Shown here piece after piece: positions 26,990 to 32,753 of a stretch of DNA of 32,753 nucleotides. This DNA is from Acidimicrobiia bacterium (GTDB taxonomy: Bacteria > Actinomycetota > Acidimicrobiia > Spongiisociales > UBA5794). A model generated the notes under the pieces. That model was not told the DNA's origin. It did no database searches and saw nothing but the letters and a program-made list of their open reading frames with translations. The stretch covers positions 1 through 32,753 of the forward strand of contig JANTHO010000027.1 of NCBI GenBank assembly GCA_024762335.1. The letters are read 5' to 3'. Positions within the stretch are counted from its first letter, which is position 1, and each line of letters opens with the position of its first letter. The translations under genes were made by a program, and so were the position numbers.

Positions 26990-27347
26990 TCGAGAAGTTT
27001 CCCGGGATGGGTGGACCTACACGATCGACACGGTGAACGAGATCGGCGAACGTGACATCGTATTGATCGTCGGGGCGGACAGTGCCCGTGGTCTTCCGAC
27101 GTGGCACCGAGCCGAGGAGCTTCTCGACCGGGTGCGTATCGCCGTCGTTCCACGCCCGGGTGTCGATCGGACCGATGTTGAGAGCGCGTTCGGTAGCGAC
27201 GTCGTGTGGATCGACACACCGGCTTTGGACCTGTCGGGGACGATGCTCCGCCGACGGATTGCCGAAGGTCGATCGATCCGATTCCTCGTACCCGAAGCCG
27301 TCCTGGAGTACATCGTCGAGCACGATCTGTATCGGAATCGTCCCTGA
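26775..27347 (+). CDS. nadD: Nicotinate-nucleotide adenylyltransferase
   Basis: NadD adenylates nicotinate mononucleotide in NAD synthesis. The 190-residue protein has the nucleotidyltransferase motif GGTFDPPHIAHL at residues 6-17, PAGRPWQK, IVGADSARGLPTWHR and the C-terminal signature SGTMLRRRIAEGRSIRFLVP. Length is typical. It is followed by rsfS, its usual neighbour. Confidence 0.96.
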   Translation: MRAILGGTFDPPHIAHLAAGEAAYEQLGVDTVTFLPAGRPWQKADTGVSGARHRLRMTELAVDGVGHFTVDDREVSRDGWTYTIDTVNEIGERDIVLIVGADSARGLPTWHRAEELLDRVRIAVVPRPGVDRTDVESAFGSDVVWIDTPALDLSGTMLRRRIAEGRSIRFLVPEAVLEYIVEHDLYRNRP

Positions 27348-27372
27348 ACCAGGGGCGCTGTATCCCTACAAT
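27344..27372 (+). promoter_or_regulatory. Candidate rsfS promoter
   Basis: TACAAT (27367-27372) is a near-consensus -10 box. CTGAAC (27344-27349), 17 nt upstream, is a moderate -35 overlapping the nadD stop. Transcription would start near 27379, about 22 nt before the proposed rsfS start. Confidence 0.5.
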
Positions 27373-27400
27373 TGAGTCCCAGACACGAAAAGGAGTTCGT

Positions 27401-27781
27401 ATCCCAGCCACCCCGCATGCCGAAACGGCGGCGCGTGCCGCTGCCGAAGCGATCATCGACAAGAAGGGCGACGATGTTGCCCTTCTCGACGTTTCCGACC
27501 TGCTGGTCGTGACCGACATGTTCGTGATCGGAACCGGAACCTCGAACCGTCACGTCCGGAGCCTCGCCGACGACGTCGAGCATCATCTCCGCGAAGCGCT
27601 CGACGAACGGCCCATCCGGAAGGAGGGCGCCGACTTCGGTCGGTGGGTGCTCCTCGACTATGGAGACATCGTTGTGCACCTCTTCGACGCAGAGACCCGG
27701 GACTTCTACGACCTCGAACGTCTATGGGCCGACGCCCCGAGACTGGAATTCACCGTTCCTTCGGCTACATCCGAGGTCTGA
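27401..27781 (+). CDS. rsfS: Ribosomal silencing factor RsfS, apparent AUC start
   Basis: RsfS binds L14 on the large subunit and blocks subunit joining during starvation. Domain features are AAEAIIDKKGDDVALLDVSDL, VTDMFVIGTGTSNRHVRSLAD, EGADFGRWVLLDYGDIVVHLF and FYDLERLWADAP. The frame has no ATG, GTG or TTG between the nadD-overlapping region and the domain. A strong AAAAGGAG ends 5 nt before ATC at 27401, which would give a 126-residue protein of normal length and N-terminus (PATPHAETAARAAAEA). Other choices are ATT at 27371 or an assembly error at that codon. An in-frame ATG at 27206 lies deep inside nadD and would add 65 non-family residues. Confidence 0.85.
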   Translation: MPATPHAETAARAAAEAIIDKKGDDVALLDVSDLLVVTDMFVIGTGTSNRHVRSLADDVEHHLREALDERPIRKEGADFGRWVLLDYGDIVVHLFDAETRDFYDLERLWADAPRLEFTVPSATSEV

Positions 27782-27787
27782 TAGACT
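27782..27787 (+). promoter_or_regulatory. Possible -10 box for tRNA-Ala
   Basis: TAGACT lies 12 nt upstream of tRNA-Ala, directly after the rsfS stop. No good -35 is visible; read-through from rsfS is also possible. Confidence 0.25.
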
Positions 27788-27799
27788 CCCTCACCTTCC

Positions 27800-27942
<143 letters not shown>

Positions 27943-28013
27943 AGCCCCCCGCTTTGCTCACACGCAGACGTTTTTCAAATCGTGCGCAGTGCCGACCGCT
28001 GAGGCTCCCCCAC

Positions 28014-28898
28014 CTAACCCTCTCCTTCACCTTTCCGGTCCCGTCGGTGCAGCAGGAGCAGGGACAGGCCCAGCAGCAGAATCGGTGGAGCGATCGACGC
28101 CCAGCCTTGCGCGACCGCACTGATTGTTGCTTCGAGCAGTAGCAGCGGAGAGACCACGGCTAGGACGACGGCCGGGGGTAGGGCCACTTCGAGTAGCGAC
28201 GACGGCCACTCGGTGAGATCGATGGTTGGCCGCGACCGACGCTCCGGTGCAGTCTCGGCGTAGTCGACACCATCGAAGATCGAGCGGTAGCCGACGTCGT
28301 TCGGAGGCATCGCGAGGACCGCTGCTGTGACGGATTCGGTCGGCGTGGTCGTGGTCGTGGTCGGCGTGGTCGTGGTCGTGGTCGGCGTGGTCGTGGTCGT
28401 GGTCGGCGTGGTGGTGGTCGTGGTCGTGGTCGGCGTGGTGGTGGTCGTGGTTGGGTCAGTAGTTGTGGTCGTGGTCGGAGGGTCGGAGTAGGTGACGGAG
28501 TTCACGAGGTCAAGCTGCGCTGCTCTCGTGTCGTCGAGATCCCTCAGCGCCGCCAAGACAGCATCAAAGACTGTTGAAGATGATGAACTCTTTCGAATCG
28601 CCTTCAATTCGGCGCTTGCTCCGTTCCTTATGACATTGATGTCGTAGGTCGCCTGGTCACGCATCTCGTTGAGGTCGTTCTCGGATGCAGCTTCCGGTGC
28701 AGTCGAGACGAATGCCGCGGCGATGTCCTCCATCTGGGCCTGCGCCGTCGAGAGGATCTGGTCGATCTCCGCCAGTGCTGCCTGGTCGTCGTCATATGCG
28801 AGGACGGCGCCGCGTGGGGTGCTCCCTGCTACGGCGCCGGCACCGATCGCAGCGGCAACCATCGCGGTGACAACGACGCGGAGCAGCAGTCTTCCCAT
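28014..28898 (-). CDS. Secreted/membrane protein with poly-Thr linker
   Basis: The 294-residue protein has a signal-like N-terminus (LLLRVVVTAMVAAAIGAGAVAG), a helical extracytoplasmic segment (about 36-135), a low-complexity linker of Thr runs broken by Pro or Asp (142-188), a short region (189-232), and one or two C-terminal membrane segments (about 236-258 and 266-284) ending in HRRDRKGEGEG. This is the build of an anchored surface protein with a stalk. I do not recognise the N-terminal domain. Poly-Thr linkers of this kind are frequent in Acidimicrobiia. The ATG at 28898 has no clear ribosome site. It is divergent from the histidine kinase gene and may work with it at the envelope, which is only inference from position. 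Confidence 0.75.
   Translation of the reverse strand: MGRLLLRVVVTAMVAAAIGAGAVAGSTPRGAVLAYDDDQAALAEIDQILSTAQAQMEDIAAAFVSTAPEAASENDLNEMRDQATYDINVIRNGASAELKAIRKSSSSSTVFDAVLAALRDLDDTRAAQLDLVNSVTYSDPPTTTTTTDPTTTTTTPTTTTTTTTPTTTTTTPTTTTTTPTTTTTTPTESVTAAVLAMPPNDVGYRSIFDGVDYAETAPERRSRPTIDLTEWPSSLLEVALPPAVVLAVVSPLLLLEATISAVAQGWASIAPPILLLGLSLLLLHRRDRKGEGEG
28340..28451 (-). repeat. Tandem coding repeat of the Thr-rich linker
   Basis: Plus-strand units such as GTCGTGGTCGTGGTCGGCGT recur in tandem, encoding TTTTTTP-type units on the minus strand. The near-identity of units at the DNA level suggests recent slippage or expansion. It is a coding repeat, not CRISPR. Confidence 0.8.
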
Positions 28899-28952
28899 GG
28901 CTCATGTATCGGCATCCGACAGCACCGACCTGAGCCGGGAACCGATTCCTGC

Positions 28953-28980
28953 TCGACCGGCACCATCAGCTCTGTATGGT
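28953..28980 (+). promoter_or_regulatory. Candidate histidine kinase promoter
   Basis: TCGACC (28953-28958) and TATGGT (28975-28980) are 16 nt apart in the divergent gap. The leader to the chosen ATG at 29103 would be about 115 nt. Confidence 0.35.
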
Positions 28981-29102
28981 CCCACCGAACGTTCCCCGCC
29001 TGGCTCCGACGGCTCAAGAGACAGCCCGGAGATGCCGACGTTCCATGAGTGGAGGCAAAGAAGAGTTCCGACCGATCCGCCGATGACGCCAGGAGTTCCG
29101 TC

Positions 29103-30449
29103 ATGGACTCCGTGGCACTCGTAGTGGCGGTGCTCATCGCTATGGCGCTCCTCGTTGTCGCGGTCATCCTTGTGAACCGCCAGGCCGCTATCGACACCGC
29201 ATACGACGCACGCGTCTCAATACTTGCCGAAGAAGGCCTCAGCTCGGCCGCAGCGCTCGAGAACGCGACCAGCCGGGCCGTACTCGTCGCAGCGTTGACA
29301 GAAGAAGGCCGAGCGACCGAGAGTCCAATCGTCTCTGAGGCTCTCAGCTCCGTCCGCCAATTGAGTGAAGCGATGCACCGTCGCCTCGACACGCTGGCCT
29401 CGGAGCTCACCACCGACGAGCGGACGGGCGTGGCTTCGTCGGCCGACGCTCTCGACACGGCGACGGAACAGACCTTCGCCGCCATTGAAGGTGAAGACCC
29501 GACGGCTACGACGTCGGCCGCCGCGGAACACCACGCGGCGTATGAGACTCTCGTCGACGAGCTCGTTGCCATCCGCGACGACCACGGCTCACAGGTCCTG
29601 ATCGACGGCGATGGACCCCAGCGCGCCGCTGACGCAGCGCGCTTCCTGATCTTCTTCATCGTGCCGCTCACGCTGGTGATCGGCTACCGCAGAAGAGAGC
29701 GGACACGGGCAAGGGCTCGCAACCTCGAGGCAGAGCTCGCTCGCGAGCGTGCCATGAAGCAGTCCCGGGATGACTTTGTCGCCGATCTGTCACACGAGCT
29801 GCGGACCCCCCTGACGGGCATCTACGGATTCGCACTCGCGCTCAACGAGATGGCAGACCTCACGGACGACGACCGCGAACTCGTTACTCACATTGTCGCC
29901 GACGCCGCAGAACTGACCCGGATGGTGGATGATCTGATTGCCACGGGACGCATGGAAGTCGGCACGCTGACGGTCGCCCTGGAGCCGACGGAACTCGTAC
30001 CGATCGTGACCGATGTCGCCGCTGTGTCCCGAATGAGGGGCATCGACCTCTCAATCAGCGTCCCCGACGTCATCGTGAAAGCGGATCGGATCGGCTTGCG
30101 TCAGGTGCTCGTCAACCTGGTGTCAAATGCGGCACGACACGGGGGCGACAGCATCGTGATCTCCGCAGAGGTGCTCGAGGGGGCCGTCCACCTTCGAGTC
30201 ATTGATGACGGTCCCGGCGTCGACGACGAAGTCGAGCCTCTGCTGTTCGCCCGGTACGTCCACGGGGAGGGCCAGGCGCTGGTCAGCGGCACGATCGGCC
30301 TCGGCACATCGGTCGCCGCGGCCTACGTGGACGCGTTCGGTGGCACGATCGAGTACTACCGAGAGGACGATCACACCGTCTTCGACGTGCGCCTCCTGCC
30401 GGTTCTCTCGGACGCATCTCTCGAGGAGGCGGAGGCCGCTCTGGTGTAG
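29103..30449 (+). CDS. Membrane sensor histidine kinase
   Basis: The 448-residue protein has a membrane segment at about 4-24, an extracytoplasmic helical sensor region (25-178), a second membrane segment (about 179-195), a short linker, a HisKA domain with phospho-acceptor His231 in SHELRTP, and a HATPase domain with N box LVNLVSNAARHGG (Asn342), G1 DDGPGVDD and G2 TIGLGTSVAAAY. I chose the ATG at 29103 because AGGAG lies at 29090-29094; a GTG at 29049 would add 18 residues without a good ribosome site. There is no response regulator next to it, so it is an orphan. The ligand is unknown. Confidence 0.9.
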   Translation: MDSVALVVAVLIAMALLVVAVILVNRQAAIDTAYDARVSILAEEGLSSAAALENATSRAVLVAALTEEGRATESPIVSEALSSVRQLSEAMHRRLDTLASELTTDERTGVASSADALDTATEQTFAAIEGEDPTATTSAAAEHHAAYETLVDELVAIRDDHGSQVLIDGDGPQRAADAARFLIFFIVPLTLVIGYRRRERTRARARNLEAELARERAMKQSRDDFVADLSHELRTPLTGIYGFALALNEMADLTDDDRELVTHIVADAAELTRMVDDLIATGRMEVGTLTVALEPTELVPIVTDVAAVSRMRGIDLSISVPDVIVKADRIGLRQVLVNLVSNAARHGGDSIVISAEVLEGAVHLRVIDDGPGVDDEVEPLLFARYVHGEGQALVSGTIGLGTSVAAAYVDAFGGTIEYYREDDHTVFDVRLLPVLSDASLEEAEAALV

Positions 30450-30552
30450 AGCCGGCGGCACTCGAATCGGCTCGCTCGGCCTCTGCGGCCTCTCACCGGC
30501 GGATTGTGCATGCTTCGGTACCCTTCGGGCTGACGCTCCGATGGAGATAGGA

Positions 30553-31068
30553 GTGAATTCACAGAGCACACAGGTATTCAAGAATCTGGGCATCCTCGGT
30601 CTTGTGCTCGTCGTCATGAAGTTCTTCTTCGGCTGGAGCATTTCGATCATCGGGAGCATCGTTCTCACGATCATCCTGTTGGTTGTCATGTCGCTGGCGA
30701 AGGGGGCTGATCGCCGGTGGTCGAATCGTTTCGGGTTCTCGCAGATCAACTCTCCCCCATGGACGGTCTCGGTGTTCCCTGGTACGTGGCAGGTGGGTGG
30801 GCGATCCATCAGGTGTTCGCCGACGATTCGGACGGCAAGCGGTTCGAGATCCTGTTCGGTGAGATCGACGACGGGCAATGGTCATACCGGCGCAACCCGG
30901 CCGTCACGATGCCGGTCGCTGACCTGTGGGTCGAGGGCCCGTTGGAGATCCCGGCGCTGGTACCTGAAGTCGTTCTGTTGTTCAAGGCGAAGCTCGGTCG
31001 GTCCTGGGACGACGCAGACTTCGAGTCGGTTCTTCCCACCCTCGCACCCGGCCGACGTGCCTGGTTGA
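30553..31068 (+). CDS. Doubtful small membrane ORF
   Basis: From a GTG preceded by GGAGATA the frame encodes two hydrophobic stretches (LGILGLVLVVMKFFFGW and ISIIGSIVLTIILLVVMS). After about residue 50 it becomes Ser/Arg-rich and overlaps the nucleotidyltransferase-like gene in another frame, where it looks like a shadow. Either the first 50 residues are the remains of a small membrane protein that lost its stop, or the whole ORF is chance. The start could also be ATG 30541. Confidence 0.25.
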   Translation: MNSQSTQVFKNLGILGLVLVVMKFFFGWSISIIGSIVLTIILLVVMSLAKGADRRWSNRFGFSQINSPPWTVSVFPGTWQVGGRSIRCSPTIRTASGSRSCSVRSTTGNGHTGATRPSRCRSLTCGSRARWRSRRWYLKSFCCSRRSSVGPGTTQTSSRFFPPSHPADVPG

Positions 31069-31127
31069 GCGAAGCCCTCGCGGCATCCCATCCGGGCCAT
31101 TGCTGGATCGGTCCGCTCGCCTCGTAG
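30717..31127 (+). CDS. Nucleotidyltransferase-like protein, internally shortened
   Basis: The 136-residue ORF matches the pattern of aminoglycoside adenylyltransferase-like proteins at both ends: WYVAGGWAIHQVF near the N-terminus, and YRRNPAVTMPVADLWVEG, LVPEVVLLFKAK, DDADFESVLPTL and RRAWLSEALAASHPGH in the C-terminal half. The middle, which normally carries the acidic catalytic residues after the GGW motif, is almost absent: GGWAIHQVF is followed at once by ADDSDGKRFEILFGE. It is probably inactive as a nucleotidyltransferase and could be a decaying gene. GTG start with AGGGGG at 30701-30706; ATG at 30759 is an alternative. Confidence 0.6.
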   Translation: MVESFRVLADQLSPMDGLGVPWYVAGGWAIHQVFADDSDGKRFEILFGEIDDGQWSYRRNPAVTMPVADLWVEGPLEIPALVPEVVLLFKAKLGRSWDDADFESVLPTLAPGRRAWLSEALAASHPGHCWIGPLAS

Positions 31128-31157
31128 CGATTCTGGGCATGGGGATCGTGTCCGATC

Positions 31158-31163
31158 TATGGT
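31158..31163 (+). promoter_or_regulatory. Candidate -10 box for the ProA-like gene
   Basis: TATGGT ends exactly 6 nt before the ATG at 31170 and no Shine-Dalgarno is present. The transcript is probably leaderless. Confidence 0.4.
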
Positions 31164-31169
31164 CGGGTC

Positions 31170-32669
31170 ATGGAACGACTCAATGAACTCACTGCAGGAA
31201 TGCCGATCGTGTGGGGTGGTGATCGGATCGCCAGAGTGGACGAGGAGCTAGCCGCGGCATTCGAGCCCGGAGATCGGCTGATCGTCATGCAGGCCGATGG
31301 GTCCCTCCTGCACATTCCGGCTGACGAGCAGGAGATCGCCACGGAAGCGGTTGATGCAGCATCGGACGCGTTCGATCGGATGGGCACGGTTTCAGACGAG
31401 CAGATCAGCGGGTTCTACGACCTCTTCGCCTCGACGCTCGCCGACGACGGATCGTTCGCACCGATCGCAGCAGCCAACCGATCCGATGTGGCTCGTGCCC
31501 GTTCTCGAGGACGATCGGCGACACGGCTGGAACTGAGCGAACGGATGCGAGCCGACATGATCGAAGGTCTCCGTTCCTGGCGAGACGCTCCCGGCGGCCG
31601 GGGAAGTGTGGCAGAGACGATCCACCACGATGGATGGCGGGTCGATCAGGTTCGCGATGGCCTCGGCGTCGTCGGGTTCGTCTTCGAGGGGCGTCCGAAC
31701 GTCTTCGCGGATGCCACGGGTGTCCTTCGCAGCGGGAACACGGTTGTGTTCCGGATCGGGTCCGACGCGCTCGGTACGGCGCGAGCCATCGTCGAACATG
31801 CTCTTCGCCCGGCGCTGCAGCTGTCGGGGCTGCCGGCCGGTGCAGCGGTGCTGATCGACAGCGCCTCCCATGCTGCAGGCTGGGCCATGTTCTCCGATCC
31901 TCGGCTCGCACTCGCCGTTGCACGCGGATCGGGAGCGGCAACCGAGCAGCTCGGGGCTGTGGCACGACAGGCCGGGAACGCCGTCAGTCTCCACGGCACC
32001 GGTGGAGCGTGGACTATCGGCGGATCCGATGCCGACGTGGATGCGTTCGAAGCGGCCGTCTACCACTCGCTCGATCGCAAGGTCTGCAACACCCTCAACA
32101 CATGCTGCATCGTTGCCGAACGTGCAGACGATCTGGTTCCCGCATTCCTCCGGGGCCTCGAACGGGCCGGTGAGCGACGCGGCGCGCCTGCGAAACTTCA
32201 TGTGCTGGAGTCGTCGGTCCGGTCCGTGCCGAAGGCCTGGTTCGCCCGGATGGTCGATGTCGCCAGGGCCGATGGGAGCCATCGCGAGTACCAGGCGGAG
32301 CCGATCTCCGAGGCCGGTCTCGGAGACGAGTGGGAGTGGGAGGAGAGTCCCGAGGTCACGCTTGCGGTCGTCCCCTCGGTCGAGGAAGCCGCCCGGCTCT
32401 TCAACCGGTACAGCCCACACTTCGTCGTTTCGCTCATCTCGGACGACGAGGCCGCGCACGATCGGTTCTTCGATCTCGTCGATGCCCCGTTCGTCGGCAA
32501 CGGATTCACCCGTTGGGTCGACGGCCAGTACGCCCTCGACAAGCCGGAACTCGGCCTGTCGAACTGGCAGCACGGCCGGCTCTTCGGGCGCGGCGGAATT
32601 CTGTCGGGCGATTCCGTCTACACGATCCGCAGCCGTGTCACCCAGACCGACCCCACCATCGGCCGCTAA
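31170..32669 (+). CDS. ProA-like (glutamate-5-semialdehyde dehydrogenase-like) protein, divergent
   Basis: The 499-residue protein belongs to the aldehyde dehydrogenase superfamily near ProA. It keeps FEGRPNVFADATGVLRSGN (ProA: EARPNV..LKTGN) and the catalytic Cys306 in KVCNTLNT. It departs elsewhere: the RGGKE segment reads RIGSDA, the IPRGG segment reads ARGSG, the GVCHxYVD strand reads GGAWTIGG, and the usual GPMGLEALTTYKW ending is replaced by RGGILSGDSVYTIRSRV. There is an N-terminal extension of about 65 residues, and ProA is normally about 420 long. Actinobacteria usually keep proA in this neighbourhood, so it may be the local ProA, or a paralogue with another acyl-phosphate or aldehyde substrate. 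It has a leaderless-type start. Confidence 0.75.
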   Translation: MERLNELTAGMPIVWGGDRIARVDEELAAAFEPGDRLIVMQADGSLLHIPADEQEIATEAVDAASDAFDRMGTVSDEQISGFYDLFASTLADDGSFAPIAAANRSDVARARSRGRSATRLELSERMRADMIEGLRSWRDAPGGRGSVAETIHHDGWRVDQVRDGLGVVGFVFEGRPNVFADATGVLRSGNTVVFRIGSDALGTARAIVEHALRPALQLSGLPAGAAVLIDSASHAAGWAMFSDPRLALAVARGSGAATEQLGAVARQAGNAVSLHGTGGAWTIGGSDADVDAFEAAVYHSLDRKVCNTLNTCCIVAERADDLVPAFLRGLERAGERRGAPAKLHVLESSVRSVPKAWFARMVDVARADGSHREYQAEPISEAGLGDEWEWEESPEVTLAVVPSVEEAARLFNRYSPHFVVSLISDDEAAHDRFFDLVDAPFVGNGFTRWVDGQYALDKPELGLSNWQHGRLFGRGGILSGDSVYTIRSRVTQTDPTIGR

Positions 32670-32713
32670 CGACACGAACCCAGGGTTCTCTGCGCCCTAT
32701 TTGGCGTCCCTGG

Positions 32714-32746
32714 CCCGCGGAATGAAAGGGCCCTGCGAACCGCGGG
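32714..32746 (+). terminator. Hairpin at the window end
   Basis: CCCGCGG (32714-32720) pairs with CCGCGGG (32740-32746) around a 19-nt loop, 45 nt after the ProA-like stop. There is no T-run before the window ends. The loop side carries the 14-mer also seen at 46-59. Confidence 0.3.
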
Positions 32747-32753
32747 CTCACAA

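Noticed and set aside
28340-28451. CRISPR-like array
   Set aside because: The repeats are contiguous short units without spacers and are explained by the Thr-rich coding linker.

Overview
This window is a high-GC bacterial chromosome segment made up mostly of single-copy housekeeping genes. The order tig-clpP-clpX, then valS-folC-ndk-mreBCD-pbp2-rodA, then RNase E/G-rplU-rpmA-obg-proB, then nadD-rsfS is the arrangement known from actinobacteria such as Streptomyces. Poly-threonine linkers (in the surface protein at 28014-28898 and in the PBP2) and several apparently leaderless genes fit a deep-branching actinobacterium. Acidimicrobiia is my best guess, but it is an inference because there is no rRNA gene here.

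Layout: 110-1913 is a tRNA cluster (Leu and Lys on minus; Pro, Gly, Arg and His on plus). It holds an HTH/LAGLIDADG-like gene that runs into tRNA-Lys and a 61-residue protein resembling the N-terminal domain of tyrosine recombinases. 1952-5248 encodes trigger factor, ClpP and ClpX (folding and proteolysis), followed by a P-loop NTPase with an odd Walker A. A palindromic TTCTAC-type repeat separates it from a convergent amidohydrolase (6013-7221, minus). 7515-18218 is a long plus-strand block: valS, folC, ndk, then the elongation machinery mreB, mreC, mreD, PBP2 and rodA, mostly with ATGA-type overlaps. tdk, RNase E/G, rplU-rpmA, obg-proB and a MoxR/VWA pair follow to 26209.

26294-27873 carries a degenerate M23 protein, nadD, rsfS with an apparent AUC start, and tRNA-Ala. 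27874-31127 looks like an accessory block: a Thr-rich membrane protein (minus), a histidine kinase without a neighbouring regulator, a doubtful small membrane ORF and an internally shortened nucleotidyltransferase-like gene. A divergent ProA-like dehydrogenase closes the window.

No CRISPR array, insertion sequence, prophage or defence island was seen. The most unusual points are the gene that ends inside the tRNA-Lys anticodon loop, the roughly 180-residue insertion in the PBP2 transpeptidase domain, the non-canonical rsfS start, the M23 domain with both catalytic histidines replaced, the ProA-like enzyme lacking key motifs, and the recurrent -10 boxes placed 6-8 nt before ATG.
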